From Heliocidaris tuberculata (taxonomy: Eukaryota > Echinodermata > Echinoidea > Camarodonta > Echinometridae): DNA of 64,000 nucleotides. The notes below the pieces were generated by a model. The model saw nothing but the letters and a program-made list of their open reading frames with translations. It searched no databases and was not told where the DNA came from. The stretch lies in NCBI GenBank assembly GCA_025618425.1, contig CM046842.1:27925668-27989667 (forward strand). The letters run 5' to 3'. Of this stretch, positions 22,018 to 35,471 are shown piece after piece. A program made the position numbers and the translations under genes. Each line of letters opens with the position of its first letter. The stretch's first letter is position 1.

Positions 22018-25000
22018 TAGTGCGTCCCAGAAAAAACGAAACCCTAAAACAAAGGGTTATTGTGACCATACTATGTGCTCTATGACAATAATTATCTATT
22101 TCCCACAAACTAGAAATATTATTCTATTAAATGATACCTTGATGGCATCCATCCGTACATGCTTTACCGAGCAGCAGCATTTTGAAAATGAAATGTAAAA
22201 ACTCAGTTGTGCCGAATTTGGGTAAAACCGTGAAAACGTTAGGATCACGTGCGAACATGATCCAAAATTAATGTAACAAGACTTTTAAAACCCTATGGGA
22301 AGACTGTTTTCATATCTTTCTTTCAGTAATGAGGGCAAGGATAATGCCCTCATCATAAAATAAAGGATGGTCAATGTATTGTCGATGTTGGGGTAAAGAA
22401 AGCTCATTTCTTGTATTGAAATGATACCTGCATTCGAAATGAAAAGGAAATTTTTGTATTTTTCTGAACTGAAGTTTCTTTTAAGAACAAAGCGGACAGA
22501 AAGGTGATATTTTTCATAAAAGTAAAGTAAGTGGCACTTTCAATTGTCATCAAATGGAAATACAAAGTAGAGAGGGCACATGAGGTAGAACAAATATCAA
22601 GATTATGGCAATTTGCCACCTCAGGAGGGGCACCTTTTCATCACACGAAGGGCTAATTTTTCATGTTTTGAGGGATATTTATTGATTTTTTTAATTTTGG
22701 GGGGCTTTTGCCCCTGCCACCACTGGAAATTAGTATTGATCCGTGTTTTATGATTTTCTGAGTGAATGCATGCCATCACAAAAGGGAATTTTACGTCCCA
22801 TATCTCTTAAAGCTGGTATTTTAGTACGGCGGCATAGCTCCGATTTTGGGCTGAATTGTGCACTTTTGTCTAAAAGCACTAGATTCGGTACAGTAGTAAA
22901 ATGATACCTACTGAACAATATTAGATATGGAAGCACTTTCAGAAACTAATTTATGGGGTAATTCTAAAAGAAATTGTAATTTTAAACTCTCCCAATAAAC
23001 TCCCTCAACTAGGTGTTCCAAAAACCTCCATTGTTAGCACAGGCGGTGCAGCGGTGGTATACCCAATATAATAAGAGCGAGTCTGTTTTGGTCGAATGGT
23101 ACAAAAGGTACATGTGCAGTAGTTGTGTGTATAGAAATCTATAAAGTCTAGCATTCGCAGATGATTCGCGAAAATCTTCTGTTTTAAAAGCAATATATAT
23201 TTACATGGAAAGGCGTTTAAGGTCTATGATATCACATGCAACAAGCACTTGCTCCTGGTTTCCAGATATAGATTACAGGGGCCTATACTTACAGGCAGAA
23301 ATGAAGACAAGGTAAATAACGGCATACCGGGGGAAAGGAATGAGACGCATTATGAAACGAAACTAAAGATATTTATTATTGTAGCGTGAAAAGGGTAGGC
23401 GTTAGAAGAAGAGCCATGCATTATTGGAGAATTGATGGATTGATATGAAGAAGAAACGGAGTAGCTTAAAATAATACGAAACTTAATAAGTGGTAGGAGA
23501 TGTCCAAAAAAAAGAAGAAGAAGGGGATTATGATTAAGGAAAATGGAAAATGAAGAAACGGTGACAAATAAAAAAAAGTTCACTTTATTCATATAAATCA
23601 TAATTTCATGCACCTGAGGAACAGTTTTTAGTGAAGAATATCAAAATAGAGCCAAATAACATTTAAACAGATCTTTCTCGGGACAAACGTTCCTATGCAG
23701 CTATTTAAAGAACAGAAAGTCACTACTAAAAGAAGGCATACGTATGGTTTTCTCATGTGCAGCGTATATTTTGAATCTTCAAATCTATCCATCTCCATAG
23801 TAATCTTTTTGTGGTCCATATCTGGAATCATTCATTAAAACTAATTCGACAAGTGGAATCTTTTCACCATATCTGCCGCAAGACGACTGACCCACAATGC
23901 TGTCTCTGAATTATGATTATAAAGTCCTATTATAATCTTCCTTCTTAATTTTGATATACTCAACCGCTTAGCTAGGATTTGATTTTAGGGGGGGGGGGCG
24001 TTTGTCAGCACGCGAAGCGTACTCCCATAGCGTGCTCCCAAGGGGGGTGGATGCAGGGAGGGGGAGTTTCCGGCCTCCCGCGCGAAAGCTCAGACGTTTG
24101 ATCAAACTTTGAGAGAACCAGAAGTGCGTCCAAATAATTGAAAAGCAGTGTTTAAGAAATACAATGAATGCATATCTGTGTGGGAGAGGGACTTCGAAAA
24201 TCAGATTCCAGTTACTGCCAGTTTACTCAATTCCTTTCAACATTGAATGTTGGATTGTACATTGTTGGTGTGTGGCCTCAAAATTCACGGTAGGTCGGGT
24301 ATAATCAATGCATGTTTCTAAAAAGAAGGTTTTGACTCGTAATCATGGTATTAAATTAAAGGTCATGTATAGTTTTGGTAAGTCCTAAAGAGCTTTTCGT
24401 CAGATTTCTTTGCTTTAGAGGATAAATAGCAATATACACCTACTAGCAACAGGCGCAGGAAGGAGGAGTCTCTCCCCTCCCGCGCGAAGCGCGAAAGCTT
24501 TGAAGTTTTAGCAAATTTTAGGGGAAATATAACGGCTCGTAGCACCTTTTTTTAGGCGGAAAGTTAGTTGGACGCCCTGACTGCTTTTCAATTATTAGGA
24601 CGCAATACTGCACTGTATGTTACAGGGGTGGGCGCAGTTATGGGGGACTTTGATGTTTTAGCAAATTTTGAGCGAAAGATAACGGCTCGTAGCGCCTTTT
24701 TAGGGTTTTTTTCTCTCACTTCCCCCTCTTTTCGCTCCCCCCCCTTTTTTTTTTTATAGTCGGTGTTTTGGGGGCGACCACCCCCATCGCCCCCCTGGCT
24801 ACCCGCCTGGATATACTCTATAATTATGTTTAGTGGTAACAAGTCTATGATTATGCAGGAAAATATAAAGCCGTACATCATTATAGTATAAACTTTTAGT
24901 CTAGAGACAGTCTAGGAAAATCCTTCTAATCAAATCCACTCCAATTCAGGATATTTTGTTAGAGCGTCAAAAATGTGTTTTCATTTGTAGCATTGCCCTA

Positions 25001-26103
25001 AACACTTGTTATTCCTACAAGTGTATAATGGGTGCTTTGATACAAAAGTGTGTCATTTATTAGCTTTGACGTCTACCATTGAGTCTCCAAATTTAAAGAA
25101 GATATATTTATTCGGTGTTGTCATGGTTGTCCGTCCTGATAAACAATTATTGTCATATGTTGACGATCACGGCAGTCTCAGGGGCGTATATCCTGAAGGG
25201 GGGGGGGGAACTGCGCCGAATCCCCCCCCCCAAAAAAAAAAACCTAAAAGAAGAAATTATTGGGGGCAAACATGTCGTTTTGTCTTCATTGCACCCACCC
25301 TATCCGAAAAACGGATCGACACCCCTAGGCAGTGTGACTTAAATTTGCCCAAAACTGTAAGCACCAATATCATCTCTCTTTTTTTTTGTTCACATTGGAT
25401 TTGTGATATTTAGCATCCCAAATTCAAAATTTTTAGACAAACAAAATGGCAAAATCATCTTCTAAACAGAATTGTCAACTCTTAATTACTTAGCAGCAAG
25501 CTAAACAGCGCACTTCGTCTATATCTTCGTAACGCTTCTCGTCCAGAGAAGACTCGTCCCTAAGATACAAGGTCCTCTCCGCCGTAGCTGGAAGTACGGA
25601 ATTTCTCAATGAATGGATCAGAACCGTGGTACAGACTCTCTTGTGGTAGGGCCCGAATTTCTTGGAAGCGGGTTTTTTTGTTTGTTGAGATGTACACAAA
25701 TACCTTGACAATTTTTGCCAAAATTCCCCCTCAATTGCGTTTTTGAAAGTGCTTCCATAGCAATTATTGTTCAGAATGGATTACTTAACACATGTGCCAA
25801 ATTTGGTGCTTTTAGACAAAAGTGCACAATTTTTCAGCTATGCCGCCGTACTATTTCCCTTTAGTCATTTTCATGTGATACTACCGTCTGCACGGTTTAA
25901 CCCAAATCCGGCACAATTGACTTTTTACATGTCATTTTCAAAATGCTGCTGCTCGGTAAAGCATGTACGGATGGATGCCATCAGGGTATCATTTAAAAGC
26001 ATAATACTTCTAGTTTATGGAAAATAGATAATTATTGTCATAGAGCACACAGTTTGGTCACAATAACCCTTTGTTTTAGGGTCTCGTTTTTTCTGGGACA
26101 CAA
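22018..26103. mobile_element. Inverted pair of element ends, or one 4-kb long-TIR element
   Basis: The left arm, 22018-22220 plus 22740-22935, is matched in inverse order by 25745-25870 plus 25900-26103. The outer ends read GTGCGTCCCAGAAAAAACG and, inverted, TGTGTCCCAGAAAAAACG. The centre (22940-25740) is non-coding in appearance, with two direct repeats at 24480-24560 and 24640-24715. Either a single long-TIR or foldback transposon or two solo copies in opposite orientation. Confidence 0.6.
25493..25711 (-). CDS. Unrecognised short open frame, doubtful
   Basis: About 70 residues ending at a stop near 25493, containing PASKKFGPYHKRVCTT and YLRDESSLDEKRYEDIDEV. Composition is protein-like, but there is no recognised domain, no matching splice acceptor and no second copy. 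It lies inside the putative 22.0-26.1 kb element and may be a remnant of its coding region. Confidence 0.2.
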
Positions 26104-26850
26104 AAATTATGCACTTATAAAGAACTCTTTGCTTGCCATTTGTCTGTACAATATCTCACTTTAATTGCTCTACACTTGATGAACCTTAGCATCATATTTA
26201 CAGTTTTCAAAATTAATTACTTCCAATATTCTCACTCTCTCTCTCTTTATCACTCTCTCCTATAATCAAAGCAATAATAATGCACAAACATTAATACGTA
26301 AAATAGTATCATACTTACACCACAGTGTAAAATACATTAGAGTATTATTCATTATACATATAGCCCTTGAACATTTTTTTTTCTAACCAGGAACAAAACA
26401 AACAAAAATAAAATGAGACTAAAATTACATAAAAATATCCTTATGTACAATACATCATTATTAGTTTCCATAATAGGGCATGTCACAATGTGACTGCGTA
26501 GGGTAGTTAAACTCTGTAAAATGTAGCAGGCTTGCAAATTGAATAGGTTTGGTTGTCAAGCAACCTAGGCAGTTTTCTATAGGGAAATTCCCTAAACCAG
26601 GTGTGTGTTCTTTTGTTTGTTGAGAGAGGAATTATGCGTGGTAAGTTTTGTTACAGAAGAGAGGTAAGAACCTACTGATAGAGTGAGAGAATAGTTTTTC
26701 TGTACAATATCTCACTTTAATTGCTCTACACTTGATGATCCGGCTGCATTTGGAGGCATATAGGTAGTAATAAGTCTATTGTCTACGGGGCTCGGTAAAT
26801 GAGTATTAACAGCTAATTCATTATTAATGGACTACTACTCCCTATCAAAA
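26104..26850. other. Intergenic, no gene seen
   Basis: A direct repeat of CTGTACAATATCTCACTTTA (26144 and 26699) is the only structure noticed. Confidence 0.45.
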
Positions 26851-26859
26851 ATTACCTTT

Positions 26860-27545
26860 GTGACGATTACCCCTGAACAATTACCACTAGGATAACTACA
26901 GCAAGGACAAACTTCCCTGGACAAATTTCCCCAGGCCATCCCACCCCCCCCCCCCTCAATTTTCCTATGAGAAAGCGTTTTTGAACACATAACAGACTAT
27001 AAATGTCTGAGAGGATGAATTTAAAGTGTTACTTGTCTTGGCCTGCTCATTATCATGCTGAAAACATTCGGAGTGAAAAAGAAATTATATACAATAGAAA
27101 ATTGAAGTTATCGAAAAAGAAAAGATTCTAGCTACATGAATGAGCTGCTGTAAAGAGAAACATGCAACACCTTATGGACAGCATGCAACGAAGTATGACT
27201 GTTATCATCAAATAAAGCAATTTTCCACCTACAAAGAGGGAAGAGAACATTGCTTAACCAGACAATCAGGCATACCTCCTGGACGATTATCCCCGAGACC
27301 ATTAATACCAGAACATTTATCCCAAAACCCCTACCTCTGGAGAATATCGCCATGATAATTACCCTCTTAGATATTTTTATTCTGTTCGTTAATCTGAAGT
27401 ATCCATCCGTTAGATCTAATTGTCTTTTGGGGATGATTGTCCGGGGGTAATTGTCTTAGGGGTAATTACCCTAGGATTAAATGTCGGAGGGGCAATTACC
27501 GAGGGTTAGTTATTGTAGGGGTTAATTGTTTTGGAAAGTAGTCAT
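26860..27545. repeat. Degenerate inverted GGTAATTACCC-type repeats
   Basis: The left part has units such as AATTACCACTAGGATAACTA and the right part the inverse GGGGTAATTGTC/GGGTAATTACC. This forms a loose imperfect inverted array of unknown origin. Confidence 0.5.
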
Positions 27546-27674
27546 CCACTCATTATGAGTTAGCTAGTAGAAAAAAATCAATTTGAAAGTTAAATTACTG
27601 ATGTAGCCAACACTTCCCATATACAGCTTTAAAAGGAGCTGGTCTAATATTTTTTTTCCAGGGATGTGTGTATG

Positions 27675-27678
<4 letters not shown>

Positions 27679-27743
<65 letters not shown>
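27679..27743. repeat. (AT)n microsatellite
   Basis: About 65 bp of AT dinucleotides directly bordering the left arm of a foldback element. Confidence 0.95.
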
Positions 27744-27747
<4 letters not shown>

Positions 27748-27943
27748 GAAATGAGCCAAGACTCAGGACGTAGCTGAATACCACGGATTTATTGATGTCG
27801 TCAAGCTTTCGGCATTATGCCTTCTTCAGGAGCTATACAACGAAAAGTAACGAAAAAGGAACAAAATGATACTACTACTACATGCATAAAAGAAAAAGTA
27901 ATGAGCTATACAATTCTGCTGACAATAATTAATATCCGATATG

Positions 27944-28001
<58 letters not shown>

Positions 28002-28509
28002 TGATACAGTGATAATCAATGTAAAGTTTAATGTAATTAAAATCATTACCTGTTAGGTTGTTTGTGGTTATGCTATGGACAGTGCTTGCTTGTGTGATGG
28101 ATCACGTGACGTGATCCACCGCAAAAGCAAGTTAACTGATGCGTGTCATTGTGGCGCCACCTTCATTCATGACAACCCATGTACACGAGTAGAGTCAGTG
28201 CAAAGAGGTACTTTTAGTTATAGTACTCGAATAAAATGAAAATGGTAAAGTATGTAAATGTAGACCTATAGGTTTGGTACATAATCATAGGTTTAGTACA
28301 CAATAAAGGCTCATCACTGAATAACGGGTATTTAGAATCAGAAATGATTCACCGAGGGAACTCAGAAGTAACTGTGTAAATAAAATTTATATAAAGCAAC
28401 GTCACGTGATCCATCACACAAGCAAGCACTGTCCATAGCATAACCACAAACAACCTAACAGATAATGATTTTAATTACATTAAACTTTACATTGATTATC
28501 ACTGTATCA

Positions 28510-28543
<34 letters not shown>

Positions 28544-28744
28544 CATATCGGATATTAATTATTGTCAGCAGAATTGTATAGCTCATTACTTTTTTCTTTT
28601 ATGCATGTAGTAGTAGTATCATTTTGTTCCTTTTTCGTTACTTTTCGTTGTATAGCTCCTGAAGAAGGCATAATGCCGAAAGCTTGACGACATCAATAAA
28701 TCCGTGGTATTCAGCTACGTCCTGAGTCTTGGCTCATTTCATTT
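27744..28744. mobile_element. 1-kb foldback element with near-identical arms
   Basis: The left arm 27744-28112 and right arm 28399-28744 are inverted copies with few mismatches apart from differing AT-repeat lengths inside them. The spacer is about 286 bp. Each arm has CTGAAGAAGGC-ATAAT-GCCGAAAG (right arm 28659-28682), a motif resembling the core of the hammerhead ribozymes carried by Penelope-like elements. No open reading frame. A pair of retroelement terminal repeats in inverse orientation is one explanation. Confidence 0.75.
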
Positions 28745-28800
28745 ATTTAATTTATCCAACCAAGACGGCCCGTCATGTTGTGTTTTAGCCAAATCCTTAC

Positions 28801-28802
<2 letters not shown>

Positions 28803-28850
<48 letters not shown>
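28803..28850. repeat. (AT)n microsatellite
   Basis: About 48 bp of AT dinucleotides just right of the foldback element. Confidence 0.9.
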
Positions 28851-28852
<2 letters not shown>

Positions 28853-29915
28853 GTATATATATTCAAATTAACCTTTACATTTCTATGTACGAATTATATT
28901 AAATGAAATGTGTATACCAGAATTTCTCTGAAGATGATCAAACACTAGATTAAAAACACTACCGATTATTCAAATAGTTATAATAATCATATTACATGTG
29001 ATTAGATAAAATGGGTATAACCATCGTTATTTATTTTCTTTACCATATTCAATTCCATTCTCTTTGTAGTAAACGAATTCTGTACATTTTCTATATCAGT
29101 GCTTCAAAAAAGGTTGTCTATAAAACAACCAAAGACAGCTCTTTTCCAATATCCATAGCAATTGAAGTCAAATATATGATTTAAAGATTTGCTTAAATGA
29201 AAAGTTCTTTGTGTTGTGCAAGCAATTCATTTGTGGTGCTAGTATTTTGATATACCAGCTACACAAAGTTTAATCTATAATCTTAGGATAAAACAATCGC
29301 TTCCTTCTTCTGCAAAAAGCATCTCTACATTATAGAAAAAACAATTTTAGATTCTATTTGCAAAGGAATTACTATTTATATACTTTATAACCTGCTTTGA
29401 ATACCATAACTCTGAAAAGAAAAAATGCCCATTTAACGCTTCATGTCAATCACATTGATTTAATCAAGTTTTAAAATAAAGGAAAACCCGGATATATCTT
29501 GTAATTCAACATTTAAAAATTATATCATTTTCAAAGTATCATCGATATGCGCTTTGGAGATTTCATCACGATAATATACACGTTCATTTTTCTAGGTTTT
29601 TCCTTTTTCATGGACTTAATATTTGATATCTTATTACTAATAAAAAACGGACTTTCTAGTTTGATTAGAGGGTGGAGTAAGTGATTAACGATCCATCTGT
29701 TTTGTGACAAAAAAATACAGGAGGAATTATAATACGTTTGTTGGCGAGTGTGCGTGGGAGAGAGAAAGAAAGAGGGAAAGAGAGAGGGGGGGGGGGAGAA
29801 TGTGAGAGAACAAAGGCGAAAGGCGGTGAGAGATTGATATGGGAAGGTAGAGCGAGAGACGATTCATTATCACAGTTATATTTACATTATGTTGCATAAC
29901 TTTATCTACACCGTT
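28851..29915. other. 3' flank of caspase copy B, no gene seen
   Basis: AT-rich sequence downstream of the copy B stop, with a GAGA-rich tract at 29750-29840. It should contain the 3' untranslated region; I could not choose a single poly(A) signal. Confidence 0.5.
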
Positions 29916-30038
29916 TTAAGGATATTTTGGCAGTAACACAATATCCTTATCAATTCCTTGCTTGATTATCTGTGGTACTTGGACCGTTCTTTCGCCACTT
30001 CGAAAACGCCTTTCTTCGCTATGTACACGTTTGGTTAC
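29916..30038 (-). CDS. Copy B exon 14: terminal p10 exon with stop
   Basis: Acceptor TTCTTGCAG, phase 0, 40 residues and TAA. It starts VTKRVHSEERR and contains VPQIIKQGIDKDIVLLPKYP. This corresponds to the VNRRVA and KQIPCIVSMLTKELYF end of caspases, but with the QIP core reduced and Cys absent. It closes copy B. Confidence 0.8.
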   Translation of the reverse strand, partial: VTKRVHSEERRFRSGERTVQVPQIIKQGIDKDIVLLPKYP

Positions 30039-33000
30039 CTGCAAGAAAAAAAGTCGGAAGTTTCTAAAGTAAGATTTTTGTAATTAGGATTTTACTGTAT
30101 AATTCTCTTATTTTCTTACACCCCCTACACGTTTATCACACGAATTAGTTTCAATATGACATATGACATTATTTCTAAAAATACATTTGAATCAAAGCAA
30201 TTATAATGTATAACAGAGTTTTTATTAATTTTCTATCCCAAACATTTTTAGTCAATGCAGCGATGAAAATAGATCATCGCTTTTACAAGTGAATTACTAC
30301 ATTTAAAGGACAGAGTGAAGAAAACTTTAGGTTAAAACACTATATATTTTGTTGGGGCATCTTTTGAAAAACAGAGTATTGATTTATATTCGATTATGGA
30401 AGGGTCTTTTGGATGAGAAACCAATTATTTCAATGTTTGTTAGTGTTGTTTTTTCTTAGCAAATCCATTGGTTTTATATTCTATGATAGTAATAATAATG
30501 TCTTGTTTACCCAAGGTAGCCTCATCAGTTTTATATACTGTTCTCCCTGAAGGCCTCGCAATCATATTATTACCCCGGCTTTACCCGGCGACCATAATAG
30601 GTGCTCAAGCATTCAAGAAATTTATTCCTATACCGGGTATCCATTTACTTCACCTGGGTGGAGTGTGGCAAACGTAGATCAATGTCTTGCCAAAGGACAT
30701 TAGTGCCGTGATATGAATTCATAATTTCCCTCCTCCGAATGAGGTATTGTATGCGTTATTTTGTATCATTAGAACACATTAATTTCTTGTTCTTGTTGTT
30801 GTTGTTGCTGTTTACCATGTTCATGATTGTATCCAGTGATTCCTCATGTGCTCGTTTTAGGAATTCTTCACACAGGGCTTGGATGAAAAACGAACCATTC
30901 TTTCTGCTTCTGAGAGAAAAATAACCTGCCATGCAACAAAAGGTAAACAACATGAAACCTTAAAGGGGAAGTCCACCCTGGTATTTAGTTGATTTGAATA
31001 AAGGCAGAAAAAATGAGGAAAACATATCAGGGCAATTCCAGCGTGAAAGACGGGACATCCAATCCTCACTTTTTTATGTTATTACTTTATACACTGTTAT
31101 ATTTTGTATTTCATTTAAAAATTATGCTTATTTTGGTGTACAGTGTGATCTATGGTGTTCGGTCGACAAAATGGGGAAAAGATTTTTCCAAGCCCCGCTT
31201 ACGTAATATTGTGGGCGGGGCTTCAAGTTTAGCTTGACAGACGGGACATGAATTGTCCCAGCCATTTCTCCTTTGATACTTATTGACTACACTCCCCTCA
31301 TTGGAAAATCTTGAAACAAAATGTGTGCCTTTTTGAATCATGATGGTATACATTTGAAAATTCATCTGGCTTTCGTGGGAAAATGCAAAAAAAGTGAGCA
31401 TGACAGACGGGACACATGTGAGTGGTACCGACTGACCGTGAGTCGTGGACTGAGCAATATAGTAATGGGCGATGTCTGCTTCGGCCGAATCAGATTCTAC
31501 CAAGTTGCTGTTGGATTCAAAGATGGGATTTTCAGATGCGTATCCATCGCTCTGCACAATCGACTTGTCTGATCCAGGGGTAACGTTAGATTCGATCGGC
31601 AACTCGGTCTTCAGGACGTTCTTGGCGGTTTTTACTGTGTCAGAAGGGTTTATTATATTTGGTTTAGCCTTCTTTCATAGGGGTATAGGCTCAATGTCGC
31701 CAGAGCAAAAGAAAAGAAGAGACCGACTTTTCTTTTCCAAATATCAATTTCTAAATATCCATTTTCCAGTTAGTAGATTTTGCGAGAAAGCGACTTTGCC
31801 ATAAATACGTACTAGATAAAGTACAAATATCGAAACAGACCACCTCCCGGAGTATACATGTGACTACATGTATGCATATATGTGGCATAAATGTGTGGTC
31901 CTAGCTTTCCAGCTTTTTCTCGTCATATTTCGAACATGGAGGCACTTCAAGAGCGATCCTTTTCAAGGGGCAATTATTCCATGGTCATGATGGTATTCTC
32001 CTACACTGAAATAAAAAGTATGCGAAATCTCACATAATTATTTTTCATTTTTTCTTTAAAAACAGGAGAAATAGATCTGTATCCTGCTTACCTCCCCGAC
32101 ATGCCTGCACAAAGATAATCTTTGGTTTCCCGATCAAGGCGGGGCATCTCTGACCAGTAAATATGTCCTTCATCTCCCCAACTGTCACGTGACCGCCATC
32201 AACTCCCAGGATTCCCTTTTCATCTCCATGGCTCATTATCATGAGGACGACTGACGGATGGGATGGTTTAATTCTTCCCCTAAGGTCCTCCAAACTCTCT
32301 CGAATCGCCTACCAAAAAACATCAAAAGGCATGTCTTTGCAAAATGAACCTTACAGGCAGAAATGATACAAGAGTCTAGACTACGAAGAGCGATCGCGCT
32401 TCCTTTACATTAAATTTTTGTATAAATTGGTCTCTCAGATAGCACATGACTTCATTATGAAATGTAACAGGACGCAGGAGTACCCTGCTTTATATTCTAG
32501 AATTTTTTTGTTAAAGGTTCATTAATCCGAAAATTATGTAGGCCCCCCCCCCCCCCGTATAATTTTTGAAATCATAAAGAATATTTCATTTTCGGAATTA
32601 AAAACTATGTTTCATATACGGAATTAAAAAATTATACCCCATTTCCTGAATTTAAAACTTTATTTCATTTTCGAAATTGAAAACTATATTTCATTCTCGG
32701 ATTCCAGAATTCTAATCTATTCCATTTTAAAAAATAAGAACCTTCGAAATAACAAATCTTCTGATTAATACACCTTGGAATACTATGTTTCATTTTCGGA
32801 ATTAAGAATTTTAATCTATTCCATTTTTCTAAAATAAGAACCTTCGACATGACAAATTTGCATATTAATACACCTTGGGGGTATAAACGGACAAGGTTTA
32901 CAATGTTGTCTTATCCCCCATCCCCGTTTTCAATCTGATAATTGAGCCTCCTAAAATAGACCGGTTCTGTAATGTATACAAATGTATGCACTTTTTCTCT

Positions 33001-35438
33001 GAGCACCTAGTGACGAACTACTCCATTAATCTGCTTTTTATAAATGAGCCTCAATGCTTGGAATCCAGTTTGCATACATTACTTGTTGCTATGTCCGGCA
33101 AGCTTTCAGGTTGTCAAGAACAACCTTTGTTTGAAAGGTATGTATAAAATTTGCATACATTACCGAAGCGGTCTATTGGATAACCCTTTTTGGGGTCGTT
33201 GTTGTGGTTGTTATTGCTTCCCAGATGTATTTTTAGTCATAACATGCACCCCTTCCCTTCCGGCAAAGTGTCGTACACGAGCTTAAGTATTACCAATTTC
33301 TTACCATTTCTTACAAACAAATAGAAAGAAAAGAGTAAAATACGAATAAAATTACATAAGTACATATGAAGAACAATAACTGACAAATAAGATGTAATAT
33401 GAACAAATTATTGAACATAAGACAATTGAAACTGGGTGTGTTCATGGGAGTCAGGAAGGGGTGATGGTACATGTCGCAGGGGAGGTGAGATAGGGTAGGA
33501 CTTTGTTGGGTGGATGGGATAAGGGTCAAGGGTCAAGAGGACATTATCCCCCCCCCCCCCCCTCTCTCTCTCTCTCGCTTCCTGGGTGTGCTGGTGCATA
33601 TCTTGACAATTTAAATCCAATGGTCTCCACTCCAAAATATTCATTGATTAATTGATTGACCGATTGATTGACTGATACATTGTTGATTAAGTGATTGATA
33701 GCTGAATGTTGAATGTCTAATTTACGGTATTGATTGATTGACTGATAGATTGTGATTGACTTCAGGTGTCAATGGGTAATAGCAACCAGTCTAATTTGGG
33801 AAATGTAGGTAGAATTCGGAGTAAGGGAAGGTGGTCTGGATATTTTGGAGAGAAGACCAACGAATATGAATTGTCAAGATATGCACAAGCACACCCAGGA
33901 AGAGAGAGAGAGAGGGGGGGGGGGGCATACATGTCCTCTTGACCCTTATCCCATTTACCCAACAAAGTCCTACCCTACATCTCACCTCCCCTGCACCATG
34001 TACCATCACCCCATCCTGACTCCCATGAACACACCACTGAGTCTACCAGGGGAAAGTTACAATGCTACAAAAATAAATGCAATTCCTGTTCACTCATGCA
34101 TAAAATGTTAATCCCATAAACCACAAATTTCACTCAGCAAACCCAAACTCATCACAATTGATCATAAATGTTTCATATCATCCTCAATTCCGTATGCTCC
34201 AAAGGACTCACCTCTCACAAATTGGAAGGCCCATTCCTGCGCAACCTAATTTCCATACCCTCTACAAAAGTGAGCAGTGCTCACCCAAGCATGAATTATT
34301 TTCGGACTTTTTGGTGTCATATGAAAGTTGAGTCTATGAGCTTTCCATACATATAAACCTTTCCCCCAGAATCATATATTTTTTTATTTGGCAGCCATTT
34401 CAAAAGTGTAAAGTTTTTTTTGAGACGCACGGTAATTTTAACAAGTGAATGAGTAAATTACGCAATGCGTAATAAATGTCCCCGCCGGAAGTGCAGATCT
34501 GTGGAAATTAACTAGTCTGAACCTTAAAACTTCAGTGAAAAACTTTAGTGAATAAAATAATAATGTTACTGCATGCAAAAGAAGAGAATACCAACAATGC
34601 ATGTATACAACTGAAATATAAAACATGAAAACATTATGAACCTTCAGCCATTTTGAATAAATTTGCATAAATTTGCATGAATAATGAATTTCAAAATTCT
34701 GTGTAGAAGTTTGGAAGCCCCCACCCAGCCCTATCAGATAAAACAATCGGAATCAAAATCCGATGTGAAATAGAGGAGAAGTAGCATTTTTCGTCAATTT
34801 TGAATAAATTTGCATAAATTTGCATAATTAATGAATTTCAAAATTCTGTGTAGAAGTTTGGAAGCCCCCACCCAGCCCTATCAGATAAAACAATCGGAAT
34901 CAAAATCCGATGTGAAATAGAGGAGAAGTAGCATTTTTCGTCAATTTTGAATAAATTTGCATAAATTTGCATAATTAATGAATTTCAAAATTCTGTGTAG
35001 AAGTTTGGAAGCCCCCACCCAGCCCTATCAGATAAAACAATCGGAATCAAAATCCGATGTGAAATAGAGGAGAAGTAGCATTTTTCGTCAATTTTGAATA
35101 AATTTGCATAAATTTGCATAATTAATGAATTTCAAAATTCTGTGTAGAAGTTTGATAGCCCCCACCCAGCCCTATCAGATAAAACAATCGGAATCAAAAT
35201 CCGATGTGAAATAGAGGAGAAGTAGCATTTTTCGTCAATTTTGAATAAATTTGCATAAATTTGCATAATTAATGAATTTCAAAATTCTGTGTAGAAGTTT
35301 GGAAGCCCCCACCCAGCCCTATCAGATAAAACAATCAGAATCAAAATCGGCCAAGAAATGACGGAGAAGTAGCATTTTCTAACATTTGAGCACACACGGA
35401 CAGACGGACGGACGGACGGACGGACGGACGGACACACA

Positions 35439-35471
<33 letters not shown>

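Noticed and set aside
31150..31602. 150-residue minus-strand frame taken as one unit
   Set aside because: Only the part from 31437 to 31634 is coding (caspase exon 12, which extends above the frame's apparent start); the rest reads into the intron past a GTCAGT donor.
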